In this document: in pieces, positions 1-8,091 of the stretch
Layout of the letters: every line of letters begins with the position of its first letter
How positions within the stretch are numbered: the first letter of the stretch is position 1
DNA from: Flavobacteriales bacterium
GTDB taxonomy: Bacteria; Bacteroidota; Bacteroidia; Flavobacteriales_F; PHOS-HE28
Length of the DNA: 64,000 bases
Direction of reading: 5' to 3'
Assembly: GCA_016718655.1 (NCBI GenBank)
Contig: JADKCV010000014.1
Location: 62,001-126,000, forward strand
The notes under the pieces: model-generated
What the model saw: the letters and a program-made list of their open reading frames with translations, nothing else
Databases searched by the model: none
Told to the model about the DNA's origin: nothing
Position numbers and translations under genes: made by a program

Positions 1-1367
1 ACCATCTCCTCCCAGCCCGGTGTGCCGCCCCGGATCATGTCCAACACCTGCTTGCTGAAGATGTGCAGTACGTTGGGGTCGAAGCTATCGATGTCCACCA
101 AGCGCTTATTGAAGAGCAGGTAGTCGTACAAGGGCTGCAGCCGGGGGTGTATCGGCATCGTGTTCGTCGTCATGATCGAGTCCGAGGCCGAGGCGCGGCT
201 CGGGTACACGTAGATCTTCAGGTCGCGGTGGAAGAGGATACCGAATGCCTCCAGCACCCCGCCGTTCAGGTGGCGGTAGTAGCGTTCATCGAAGACCTCC
301 ACCAGGTTGTTCACACCCATGATCAACCCCATACGCGACTTCGTGTAGCGGCTGAAGTACTCCACCAACTTGTAGTACTCCTGGTAGTTGCTGATCAGTA
401 CGGTCTGGCCCAGTGAACACAGGATATCGGCGCGGTCGATGAAGTCCTTCTCGTCCACGTCACCGGTGTCGCTCTTCAGGTTGTTCAGCGTGATCTCGAA
501 GAGCACCTGTAGGTTCTGACGGTCCACACGCTGTTCCTTGATGAACATGTTGTAACCGTTCATGATCATGTCGATGTTCACCTTGGTCACCGGACGGAAG
601 CTCCCTCGTATGGCAAGGATGTTCTTCTTGTAGAGCATCTCGCTGGCCTGCAGGTTCTGGCCGTCGGGCCCGAACAGCACGGCATCCGTATAGCCACGCT
701 TCACCAGTTGCAGGCTCAGCAGGCGGTTGTCCACCTGGGAGAAGGCCGGCCCGTTCATCTGGATCATGTCGATCTCCAATACGTGACGGCTCACGTTGTC
801 GTAGAGCGCTGTCATCACCTCGTTCGGGTCCTTGTGCAGGAACATGCAGGCGTGCATGAGATTCACTCCCAGTACGCCGATGGTCTCCTGTTGCAGGCTC
901 ATGTCCGGATCATGCAGCCGAACGTGCAGGATCACATCGCTGGTGGGCTCCTCCGGCGAGGTCTGGAAGCGCACACCGATCCAGCCATGTCCGCTGTGGG
1001 GCCGGTCGAAGGTGCTGGTACCGACCGTGTTCGCGAACGTGAAGAACTTCTTGGTCGGATGGTCCTTACGGGAGAGCCGATCGGTGATCAAGCCGTACTC
1101 ATGCCGCAGCATGTTCTTCAGCCGACTTTCACACACGAACCGGTTACCAGGCTCGGGACCATAGATCGCATTGCTGAAGTCCTTGTCATAGGCGCTCATC
1201 GCCTTTGCAATGGTCTGCGAAGCGGCACCAGCACGGAAGAAATGACGAACGGTCTCCTGGCCGGCCCCGATCTCGGCGAACGTGCCGTAGAGGTCCGGAT
1301 CCATATTGATCCTGCGGGCCTTCTGGGCGGGACTTAGCGCGACTCGATTGGGGTCCTGGACGATCAT
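1..1367 (-). CDS. Conserved Bacteroidota protein of unknown function (3' end cut by window edge)
   Basis: An open frame runs without a stop from an ATG at 1367 to the window edge, giving 455 residues of a longer protein. The N-terminal block reads DPDLYGTFAEIGAGQETVRH and continues FFRAGAASQTIAKAMSAYDK, a very conserved opening I associate with a cytosolic Bacteroidota family of about 480 residues. Members of that family carry misleading database names such as TonB-dependent receptor or nicotinate-nucleotide adenylyltransferase. I see neither a beta-barrel or TonB plug nor an adenylyltransferase HxGH motif, and no signal peptide, so the function is unknown. A good Bacteroidota promoter lies 28 bp upstream. 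The start at 1367 is supported by that promoter; an internal ATG at about 1304, directly before DPDLYG, is the alternative. Confidence that it is a real gene is high; confidence in any function is low. Confidence 0.85.
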   Translation of the reverse strand, partial: MIVQDPNRVALSPAQKARRINMDPDLYGTFAEIGAGQETVRHFFRAGAASQTIAKAMSAYDKDFSNAIYGPEPGNRFVCESRLKNMLRHEYGLITDRLSRKDHPTKKFFTFANTVGTSTFDRPHSGHGWIGVRFQTSPEEPTSDVILHVRLHDPDMSLQQETIGVLGVNLMHACMFLHKDPNEVMTALYDNVSRHVLEIDMIQMNGPAFSQVDNRLLSLQLVKRGYTDAVLFGPDGQNLQASEMLYKKNILAIRGSFRPVTKVNIDMIMNGYNMFIKEQRVDRQNLQVLFEITLNNLKSDTGDVDEKDFIDRADILCSLGQTVLISNYQEYYKLVEYFSRYTKSRMGLIMGVNNLVEVFDERYYRHLNGGVLEAFGILFHRDLKIYVYPSRASASDSIMTTNTMPIHPRLQPLYDYLLFNKRLVDIDSFDPNVLHIFSKQVLDMIRGGTPGWEEM

Positions 1368-1394
1368 ACGGCGGGGTCGGAGAGCGTTCGGGTA

Positions 1395-1423
1395 CAAAGG
1401 TAGCCCCTGCCGACTTGGCGCAA
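1395..1423 (-). promoter_or_regulatory. Bacteroidota-type promoter of the first gene
   Basis: On the minus strand the -7 element TACCTTTG (1395-1402) is preceded by TTG (1421-1423) with an 18-bp spacer, matching TTG-N17-20-TAnnTTTG. It leaves a leader of about 20 nt before the ATG at 1367. Confidence 0.7.
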
Positions 1424-1473
1424 CGGCTGATCATCGGTCATTGTGGGGGTTTTCCGGACACGTGCCAAGCCCA

Positions 1474-1887
1474 TCATACCAGACCCGAACTCAGGTGTAT
1501 CGGGTTCTCCAACGTGCGGTGCACCGGGCAGGACCGCGCGATCTGCGCCAAGCGTTCCCGTTGTTCGATCGGCAGCGCCGGGTCCAGTTCGATGCCCAGG
1601 TGGATCCGGGTATCGATCACGGCGCCATGCTGGTCGCGGTCCATGGTCACCGTTACGCCGATAGGGCCCACGTTCCATTGCTTACGGTCGGCGTACATCC
1701 GCATGGTGATGGCCGTGCAAGAGGCCAGTGCGCTCAGTAACAGTTCATGGGGACGCAACCCTTGATCGGTGCCACCGTGGTCCGTGGGTTCATCAGCGAT
1801 CAATTCCAGGCCGCGGGTGGTGATACGGGTGGCATAAGGCGCACCGTCCAGGACGGCGGTGACGCTGCGTTGGGTGCTCTTGTCCAT
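1474..1887 (-). CDS. OsmC/Ohr family redox protein
   Basis: This 137-residue protein has the length and motif order of OsmC-like proteins: the helix-start Cys in ALASCTAITMRMYADRK (about residues 55-71) and the second Cys in ARSCPVHRTLENP near the C terminus. These two Cys form the peroxidatic and resolving pair in organic hydroperoxide-reducing members, and both are present. The sequence is closer to the YhfA/general OsmC branch than to classical Ohr, so the exact substrate is unknown. It should act in the cytosol. A -7-like element GACCTTTG (1892-1899) lies 4 nt before the ATG, suggesting a nearly leaderless transcript. The gene reads in the same direction as the first gene, about 100 bp upstream of it, and that gene has its own promoter. 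Confidence 0.9.
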   Translation of the reverse strand: MDKSTQRSVTAVLDGAPYATRITTRGLELIADEPTDHGGTDQGLRPHELLLSALASCTAITMRMYADRKQWNVGPIGVTVTMDRDQHGAVIDTRIHLGIELDPALPIEQRERLAQIARSCPVHRTLENPIHLSSGLV

Positions 1888-1932
1888 GCCCCAAAGGTCG
1901 TGAGGGTCGAATGCTGCTGAACGGGACTTGGG

Positions 1933-2694
1933 TCACCAACCCGTGGCGAACAAGCGACGCGAGCCGGTGATCCCGCACTTCTGGTAGGTGTTGTATGCCT
2001 GCGCTGCCCGTTCACGGATGGCCTCGCCCGTTTCATGCAGCACCCACCCATGCAAGGCGGCCTTCAACGTGTAGGCTTCTGGCGCCATGAGTCCCGTGGT
2101 CCAAAGCAGGGGCGAGGCTCCCGTGTTGCGCACATGCGGCGCGAAATAGCGCTTGCTGATGCACGCCAGGATGAGGGTCTCGCGCTTCCGCCCGTCCTGC
2201 GCGGGATAGCGGCCATCCAGGGCGAAGTCCATCAGCCCATCGTGGCCCACATACCCGATCAGGTCGGCGCCACCACCCACAGCGATGGACCGCCCGCCTA
2301 CGCTCACGAGCGACCCGCCCGCCCCACTCGAGAAGCGCAACAGGTCCTCGGTGGCCTGCCGGATGTTCCGCCCGTCGTAGGCATCGGCCACCAGGTACAC
2401 CGCGCTATCCCGGTGTTTCCAGACCGCACGTTCCAGGATATGGGCTTCGCTCGGCTTGGTGCAGGGCACGCGCACCCATTCCGCCGCCCGGTCGAAATGC
2501 GTACGCACGCCGTATCCTGCCCCCCAGTAGAGGTTGTTGCGTGGCTCCTGACCATTGCCAATGCCGGCAGGCACCTTCACGATGCCTTGGTATCGGTTGT
2601 CGCACAAGGCCACCAGCAGGTGTACGACCCGCTCCTTTGCTTCCGCGATGGAGGGGAACACGCCCAGTACAAGTAGCAATAGGGTGGTACGCAT
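1933..2694 (-). CDS. Secreted conserved protein of unknown function
   Basis: A 253-residue protein with a clear signal peptide (MRTTLLLLVLGVFPSIAEA, cleavage after about residue 19). The mature part contains NRYQGIVKVPAGIGNGQEP then NNLYWGAGYGVRTHF, and later IAVGGGADLIGYVGHDGLMDF. I recognise this as a conserved exported family found in Bacteroidota and some other phyla, but I know no assigned function. Several His, Asp and Cys residues are conserved-looking (LVALCDNRYQG, VGHDGLMDF, ILACISKRYF), so an enzymatic role is possible. The next gene upstream ends 45 bp away on the same strand, so the two could be co-transcribed. Confidence 0.75.
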   Translation of the reverse strand: MRTTLLLLVLGVFPSIAEAKERVVHLLVALCDNRYQGIVKVPAGIGNGQEPRNNLYWGAGYGVRTHFDRAAEWVRVPCTKPSEAHILERAVWKHRDSAVYLVADAYDGRNIRQATEDLLRFSSGAGGSLVSVGGRSIAVGGGADLIGYVGHDGLMDFALDGRYPAQDGRKRETLILACISKRYFAPHVRNTGASPLLWTTGLMAPEAYTLKAALHGWVLHETGEAIRERAAQAYNTYQKCGITGSRRLFATGW

Positions 2695-2739
2695 GGTCCA
2701 GGAATGCCGTGTCGGCCTGCACGTAACGCGCTCGGCGAC

Positions 2740-3309
2740 TCACCTGGTATGCCAACGCGGCCACAAAGCGGGGACCTCCTGCTGGTACCGACGGTAGGCA
2801 TCACCAAAGACGGCGATCAGCTTACGCTCCTCCAAGTGGATGCCGAGCGGCAGGTAGACGAAGGTGATGGCGATACAGAGCGCGGTGGCCGGGGTGGGAG
2901 CGAGCAGCAGCCAACCCAGCAACACCATGATCGTCCCGGTGTAAATGGGGTGGCGCATCCTGCCATGCAGGCCACTGCGCACCAGCCCGCTCGGCACTTC
3001 GGGACGCAGGCCCAGGAAGGCGGAGCCGCCGAAGCGCAGTACGGCCACTCCTGCGAGCAGGGCACCCAACAGCATCAACAGGATCCCGCCGATGATCATT
3101 CCAGTGGACAGCTCGCACCACAGCGACCGATCCGCGTGCCGGTAGGCCGACCACACCCAGCCGAGCAACACCACGGACTGGATACTGTAAGCAAGCCGAT
3201 ACCAGCGCACCAGCCCGAGCCGTTCACCCGCCCACCGCTTCACTCCGGTCAACGCCAAGGCGCTGTGCACGGCATAGAACACGATCAACGAAAGGGCCAG
3301 GTGCCACAT
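2740..3309 (-). CDS. Membrane methyltransferase, NnrU/isoprenylcysteine-methyltransferase-like
   Basis: This 189-residue protein has about five hydrophobic segments and the C-terminal signature of the ICMT/PEMT/NnrU superfamily: MRHPIYTGTIMVLLGWLLLA followed by LEERKLIAVFGDAYRRYQQEVP. The RHP and E-E pair bind S-adenosylmethionine at the membrane in characterised members. The substrate is unknown. A longer frame starts at 3339, but that ATG lies inside the terminator hairpin of the upstream lolA gene. The ATG at 3309 is preceded by TACCTTGG, a -7-like element, so I chose 3309. Confidence 0.85.
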   Translation of the reverse strand: MWHLALSLIVFYAVHSALALTGVKRWAGERLGLVRWYRLAYSIQSVVLLGWVWSAYRHADRSLWCELSTGMIIGGILLMLLGALLAGVAVLRFGGSAFLGLRPEVPSGLVRSGLHGRMRHPIYTGTIMVLLGWLLLAPTPATALCIAITFVYLPLGIHLEERKLIAVFGDAYRRYQQEVPALWPRWHTR

Positions 3310-3330
3310 CTGCGACCAAGGTAGAATGAG

Positions 3331-3355
3331 GAAGGCCACCGCTCGGGTGGCCTTC
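3331..3355 (-). terminator. Hairpin terminator after lolA
   Basis: A perfect 10-bp stem (GAAGGCCACC pairing with GGTGGCCTTC) with loop GCTCG lies 24 bp beyond the lolA stop. It is followed on the minus strand by a short T-containing stretch. Confidence 0.65.
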
Positions 3356-3378
3356 GTTCGATCGAGTGATCGTTTGGA

Positions 3379-4026
3379 TCAGCGCATGTCGTTCACCTCC
3401 ACGCCGGGGAACTTCGCCTTGTCGAAGGTGAAGAGGGCATCGGCCATCTCTCCGTTGGGTGTGAACTTCTTCATGGTGTAGGTGACCACGTTACCGTCCT
3501 TGTACAGCACCTGCACGCTGCGCGGCTGGCCCTTGGCCTTGTCAACGCTGAGGATCACTGTGTGGAAGGGCTTCTTGGCGGGATCCAAGGGGAAGAGTTT
3601 CACCACCTGGGTCATCACACCGGCCGCATCGGCCTTCTCCTCCACGAACTGGCTCTTGAAGCCCTTTTCGTATTGGGTGAATAGCGTGCTCGGGTCCAGG
3701 TCCTGGTCCATCTCCTTGGGGTCGTTCAGGCTCACCTCGTTGGCGTCCTTGTTGTAGGTGTACATGGTCACACCGTCGTTGATGATGGTGTTCTTGTCCA
3801 GCACCAACCGGAACTTCTTGCCCTTCACCTTCATGTTGCCTTCCTGCTTCACATCCAACTTGTCCTTGGTATTCTGCAAACGGCTGCTGAAGTCGGCCTC
3901 GAAGCTGGTCCATGCCTTGGCCTGGGTCATCAGCTTGTCCACGATGGTCTTGGAACGGGGGTCATCCTGGGCCTGTACGAGGGTGGTGCTCAACAACAGG
4001 GCGAGGAGGGCGACGGTTTGCTTCAT
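3379..4026 (-). CDS. lolA: Outer-membrane lipoprotein carrier protein, LolA-like
   Basis: The 215-residue product begins with a signal peptide (MKQTVALLALLLSTTLVQAQ) and continues with the single LolA-type domain: WTSFEADFSSRLQNTKDKLD, then QEGNMKVKGKKFRLVL, then GVTMYTYNKDANEVSLND. In Bacteroidota LolA ferries lipoproteins across the periplasm. It commonly lies next to ftsK; here ftsK is about 14 kb away. The frame extends upstream to 4083, but the ATG at 4026 starts the signal peptide and is preceded by a promoter whose -7 box ends 5 nt before it. Downstream is a hairpin terminator, so this is a single-gene unit. Confidence 0.88.
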   Translation of the reverse strand: MKQTVALLALLLSTTLVQAQDDPRSKTIVDKLMTQAKAWTSFEADFSSRLQNTKDKLDVKQEGNMKVKGKKFRLVLDKNTIINDGVTMYTYNKDANEVSLNDPKEMDQDLDPSTLFTQYEKGFKSQFVEEKADAAGVMTQVVKLFPLDPAKKPFHTVILSVDKAKGQPRSVQVLYKDGNVVTYTMKKFTPNGEMADALFTFDKAKFPGVEVNDMR

Positions 4027-4031
4027 GGCTG

Positions 4032-4060
4032 CAAAAGTAAGTGCACCGGTCAGAGGCAAA
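4032..4060 (-). promoter_or_regulatory. Promoter of lolA, giving a nearly leaderless mRNA
   Basis: TACTTTTG (4032-4039, minus) with TTTG (4057-4060) 17 bp upstream. The -7 box ends only 5 nt from the ATG at 4026, so transcription should begin at or within a few bases of the start codon. Confidence 0.65.
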
Positions 4061-4135
4061 GGGCGTGCCATGCGCCTCAACACCGCGCGGTCCCTTGGTT
4101 TAACGGGTAGCGTGCAAGGAACCGGAACGTTGCGC

Positions 4136-4669
4136 CTACTTCACCGAGGCCTTCTTGGCCTTGGTGGCGATCTTCTTCGCAGTGGCCTTGGAGGCTTTTA
4201 CAGGCTTCGGCTTCAGCATGGTGCCGATGCACTTGGGCGATCCACAGCGACAGGCCCAGATCTGCTTCAGTTCCTCCGTGTAGGGGATGTCGAACTCGAA
4301 GCCGTAGTCGTAGGTGATCTCCTCGCCAGGCTTGATGTCGCGCAAGGCTTCGATGATGACGCGGTCCTTCTTCAGGTCCTCGCTCTCATGGCCATGCACG
4401 AAGGCGATGGCGTTGGGGTCGCAGCTGTGGTTGATCCAACGGGCCACGTTACCCCCGCGGTTCGCATCCAGGATCCAGTCCTCGTTCAAGGTGAAGAGGA
4501 AGGTGTGCCCACTGTCGATGTCCCCGAAGTACAAGGCATCCGCCTCGGCATGGGTGATCATCTTGCCTTTGTACTCCACGATGTCCTCACCCTTCTTGAT
4601 GGGGGCGGTGGCGAACACGCCGTTACCGTGGATCTTGGAACTGCGCTGTGCGATCTTGCTGGAAGCCAT
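4136..4669 (-). CDS. SET domain-containing protein (putative lysine methyltransferase)
   Basis: The 177-residue protein is almost entirely a SET domain. Residues 10-20 read SSKIHGNGVFA, followed by ARWINHSCDPNAIAFV (the NHSCxPN pseudoknot), EEITYDYGFEF, and the post-SET zinc-binding tail CRCGSPKCIGTM. These motifs bind S-adenosylmethionine and the target lysine in eukaryotic-type protein methyltransferases. After about residue 150 the protein ends in a Lys/Ala-rich tail (KASKATAKKIATKAKKASVK) that resembles histone H1 tails and may bind nucleic acid. The ATG at 4669 has a GATCTTCG -7-like box 6 nt upstream. The upstream spmAB-like gene runs into the same reading frame only because of an indel, so these are two genes. 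The substrate is unknown. Confidence 0.85.
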   Translation of the reverse strand: MASSKIAQRSSKIHGNGVFATAPIKKGEDIVEYKGKMITHAEADALYFGDIDSGHTFLFTLNEDWILDANRGGNVARWINHSCDPNAIAFVHGHESEDLKKDRVIIEALRDIKPGEEITYDYGFEFDIPYTEELKQIWACRCGSPKCIGTMLKPKPVKASKATAKKIATKAKKASVK

Positions 4670-4725
4670 GGGGCGCGAAGATCGTGCTTCCAACGATCCC
4701 TTCGCGACATGCGCAATCACGCGTG

Positions 4726-6155
4726 TCAGAAGTACAGCCGCACCACGAAGATGGCCGTGATCACACACACCAGGTCGGCCAGCAGCATGATGCCCAGGGT
4801 GTAGCGACTGTCCTTCACGTTCACACTGCCGAAGTAGAGCGCCACCACGTAGAAGGTGGTCTCCGCCGCGCCTTGGAACAGGCAGCTCAATTGCCCGGTG
4901 ATGCTGTCCGGGCCGTAGGTCTTCATGGCATCCAGCATGAAGCCCCGGCGAGCCACCGGCGCTGAAGGGGCGCATCAAGGCCACCGGGATGGCATCGATC
5001 ACTTCCTTGCTCACACCCACCAAGGCCAGCGACCAGGAGAGTCCGCTCATCACGATATCCATCAGCCCGCTGTTGCGGAAGATGCTCAATGCCGCGAGCA
5101 TCGCCAGCATGTAGGGTAGTACGCGCAGCCCCGTGGTGAAGCCATCCTTGGCGCCGTGCACGAAACTGTCGAACATGTTGGTGCCTTTCTCGGTGAAGTA
5201 CTTCTCCTTGATGAAGGCGTAGGCCACGATGAGGCCGATGATGGTGAGCAGCATGCCGTTGCTCAGGTTGTCCGTGAAGTGGAACTTGCTCACTCCGGAC
5301 AGCCCGCCGATGAAGGCCATCAAGCCGCCGATGAGGCCACTGATGCCCAGCACGCTCAGCATCACCGGCCAGTTGAACACGTTGATCCGCTGCCGGCCCG
5401 CCACCATGAACAAGGCGGCCAGGGTGCCCGCGAAGCTGGTGATGATGGTGGGGATCATGATGTCCGCCGGGTTGGCTGCGCCCTGCGCCGCGCGGTAACC
5501 GATGATGCTGGTGGGCAGCAAGGTGAGCCCCGCCGCATGCAGGCACAGGAACATGATCTGGCTGTTCGTCGCCCGGTCCTTGTTCGGATTGTCCTCCTGC
5601 ATGCTCTCCATGGCCTTCAGGCCGAAGGGCGTGGCCGCGCTGTCCAGGCCCAGGAAGTTGGCCGCGAAGTTGAGCGTCATGAACCCGTAGGCCGGGTGGT
5701 CCTTGCGCAGTTCGGGGAACACGCGGTGGAAGACCGGCGACAGGAAGCGCGCCACCTTCTCCATGGCGCGCGAATCGATCAGCAGGTTCAGCAGTCCGCA
5801 GAAGAAGGTGAGGTAGCCGATCAGCGGCAGCCACAGGTCCGTGATGGTGTTGCGGCACGTGGCGAAGAGGCCATCGGCCCCCTGCTTGCCCACGCTCATG
5901 CTCACCACACCGCTCTTGCTCAAGCGATACAAGGTGTCCCCCTGCATCACGCCCGCATCACCCGCCGCGCGCAACTGTCCCAGGAACGACGGACCCGGCC
6001 AGTACCGCACTGTCCACCTCCGCCACCACCAAGGGCTCGCCCTGCTTGCCGTTGATCAAGGATCCCAGGCTGTATTGCCTTCCCATGCCCAGCATCACCA
6101 GCACGTAGCCGATGCTGAGGATGAGCATGAACGTCCAGAAGCGACTGAGGGCCAT
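4726..6155 (-). CDS. SpmA/SpmB-like nucleoside-recognition (Gate) domain membrane protein, broken by two indels
   Basis: Three frames join into one protein of about 475 residues. The start is MALSRFWTFMLILSIGYVLV at 6155. The middle holds LNFAANFLGLDSAATPFGLK and the first Gate domain, and the end is GFMLDAMKTYGPDSITGQLS through VVRLYF. This matches the SpmA-SpmB fusion widespread in Bacteroidota, an integral membrane protein with two Gate domains that is named after Bacillus spore maturation genes but has unclear function in non-sporulating bacteria. Frame changes occur near 6000 and near 4952. Each is repaired by removing one base, giving AGPSFLGQ and PFSAGGSRGFMLDAM. The second repair restores the usual family motif, so I think the gene is intact in the organism. 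Confidence 0.8.
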
Positions 6156-6287
6156 GGCGACAAAGTACCGGCACCGCCTCCGGTGTGGATGTCACTCCAC
6201 ACCTCCCTCGGCCAACAGCGCACTGTGGATGGACAGGCCACCTTCCGACCGTCGGACCTACCTTCGCCCGCAGTCAATACACCACCC

Positions 6288-7173
6288 ATGAAACGGACCC
6301 TGATCCTGACCTGCGCAGCGCTACTGACCCTGGCGTCCTGCGTGTCGAAGAAGAAGTACGTGGCCTTGCAAGGCTCCAACGAGACCCTCCTCAACAAGGT
6401 GGACGGCCTCAACCGCGACCTGGAGGAGTGCCGCAATTCCAAGTCCGTGTTGGATGCCCAGCTCGCCGGCCTCGAGAACAAGAACGAGCACCTCAAGGAC
6501 CAGATCAATCAGTTGAACAACACCAACGCCAGCACTGCTCAACAACGTGGGGCAGATGGCCACCCTCTCCAAGCAGGAGGCCGTCAACCTGGAGAAGTCA
6601 CTGGAGCAGATCAAGGAACAGGACCTGCGCATCCGCAGCCTGCACGACGCGTTGACGAAGAAGGACAGTGTGACCCTCGCGCTGGTGGTGAGCCTCAAGA
6701 GTTCCCTCGGCAACCTCAACGACACCGATGTGGTGGTGAACGTGGAGAAGAGCGTGGTCTTCATCTCCCTCAGCGACAAGATGGTCTTCACCAGCGGCAG
6801 CACCGACATCAGCCCGCGCGCTAAGGAGGTGCTCGCCAAAGTGGCCACCGTCATCAATGCCAAGCCGGAGATGGAAGTGCTGGTGGAAGGGCATACCGAC
6901 AATGTGCCCATCGTCAAGGAGTGCATCAAGGACAACTGGGACCTCAGCGTGCTGCGGGCCACGTCCATCACCCGCGTCCTGCAGAAGGATTACGGCGTGA
7001 ACCCCGCCCGCATCACCGCCGGTGGTCGTGCCGAGTACGTGCCCTTGGTGAACAGCGACACGCCAGAGGCGCGCAGCACCAACCGCCGCACGCGCATCGT
7101 CATCCTGCCCAAGCTGGACCAGTTCTACGAGATGGTGGAGGATGGTCTGAAGCAGGCCAGCGAGCAGAACTAG
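6288..7173 (+). CDS. OmpA-family outer membrane lipoprotein, one frameshift
   Basis: The gene starts at 6288 with a lipoprotein signal (MKRTLILTCAALLTLASC, lipobox LASC). A coiled-coil region follows (about residues 25-130, LLNKVDGLNRDLEECRNSK and repeats), then a C-terminal OmpA peptidoglycan-binding domain (VLVEGHTDNVPI, LSVLRATSITRVL, RITAGGRAEYVPL, NRRTRIVI). It should tether the outer membrane to peptidoglycan. The frame breaks near 6535; removing one A restores LNNTNASLLNNVGQMA. A TACCTTCG box (6259-6266) is the likely -7 element. A strong hairpin follows the stop. Confidence 0.85.
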
Positions 7174-7193
7174 TTCGCCTCCGAACATCACTT

Positions 7194-7223
7194 GAACAGG
7201 GTCCTCCAACGAGGGCCCTGTTC
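7194..7223. terminator. Bidirectional terminator between the OmpA lipoprotein and methyltransferase genes
   Basis: A 13-bp stem (GAACAGGGTCCTC with GAGGGCCCTGTTC, one G-T pair) and CAAC loop lies between two convergent genes whose stops are at 7173 and 7239. Confidence 0.7.
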
Positions 7224-7238
7224 GCGTTCAGGGAGCAT

Positions 7239-8036
7239 TCATCCCTTCACCGCCCGCAGTCCGTAGACCATGGGGAGCTTGCCCTCCATGCCGACGATGC
7301 GGTACATGCCATCCGCTCCCTGCACCAGGTTAGCGAAACAATCGAAGGGCGAGCCATCCAGTTCCGTAAAGCGCTCGATGCGTAATCCTGCGTCCAACAA
7401 GGCGCTCAGCACTTCGCCCAGGCCGTGGTTCCACGAGTAGGAGGGTAGCTTGATCGCCGCGCCCTTGTCCGCATAGGTGCCTTCTTCCTCCTCCGCGATG
7501 GTCTCGCGGTTGAAGTAGGAATACTGCACATGCGTGAAGTCGTTGTCGAACATCCATACCGCCGGATGGAACTCCACGAAGACCAGCTGCCCACCAGGCC
7601 TCAGGTAGTGTGCGATGTTCGTCGCCCAGGGCTTCAGGTCGGGCAACCAACCGATGGTTCCGTAGCTGGTGTACACGGTATCGAAACGGCCATCCAGCTC
7701 GGGTCGGTGGTCGATCACGTTGCTCAGCACCCACTCGGCCTTCAACGCGCATCGCTCAGCGAGCCGCCGCGCTTCGTCCAAGGCCGCGTCCGAGATGTCC
7801 AGGCCGGTGACCTGTGCACCCATGCGCGCCAGGCTCAGGGTGTCCTGTCCGAAGTGGCATTGCAGGTGCAAGATGCGTTGGTCGCGCACGTCGCCCAGCA
7901 GGTCCAGTTCAATGGCGGTGAGGGAACTGCGGCCGGCGACGAAGCCCTCGACATCGTACATGCGCGAGCCCACGTGGTGAGGTACCCGGGCGTTCCACAG
8001 GGCGCGGTTCGCGGCGAAGTGATCGGCGTTGCTCAT
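7239..8036 (-). CDS. Class I SAM-dependent methyltransferase
   Basis: The 265-residue protein carries the Rossmann methyltransferase motifs in order: ILHLQCHFGQDTLSLARMGA (motif I, residues about 57-76), VTGLDISDAALDEARRLAE (motif II), FDTVYTSYGTIGWLPDL and YLRPGGQLVFVEFHP (post-I and motif IV regions). The N-terminal NRALWNARVPHH is usual for this group, often annotated methyltransferase domain-containing. The substrate is unknown. The frame extends to 8177, but the ATG at 8036 has a TACCTTGG box (8041-8048) 4 nt upstream, so I chose it. Confidence 0.88.
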   Translation of the reverse strand: MSNADHFAANRALWNARVPHHVGSRMYDVEGFVAGRSSLTAIELDLLGDVRDQRILHLQCHFGQDTLSLARMGAQVTGLDISDAALDEARRLAERCALKAEWVLSNVIDHRPELDGRFDTVYTSYGTIGWLPDLKPWATNIAHYLRPGGQLVFVEFHPAVWMFDNDFTHVQYSYFNRETIAEEEEGTYADKGAAIKLPSYSWNHGLGEVLSALLDAGLRIERFTELDGSPFDCFANLVQGADGMYRIVGMEGKLPMVYGLRAVKG

Positions 8037-8091
8037 GCGGCCAAGGTAGCATCCGGCCTTGCGTTCGCCCTGCCTGGTGATCCTCCGCGTT

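Noticed and set aside
4136..6010. A single 624-residue fusion of a membrane protein and a SET domain
   Set aside because: The apparent fusion arises from one indel near 4952; the membrane protein's true C terminus lies in another frame ending at 4726, and the SET gene has its own start and -7 box.
5156..6055. A 299-residue plus-strand frame opposite the SpmAB-like gene
   Set aside because: Shadow of conserved membrane-protein coding sequence with His/Gln/Ala-biased composition.
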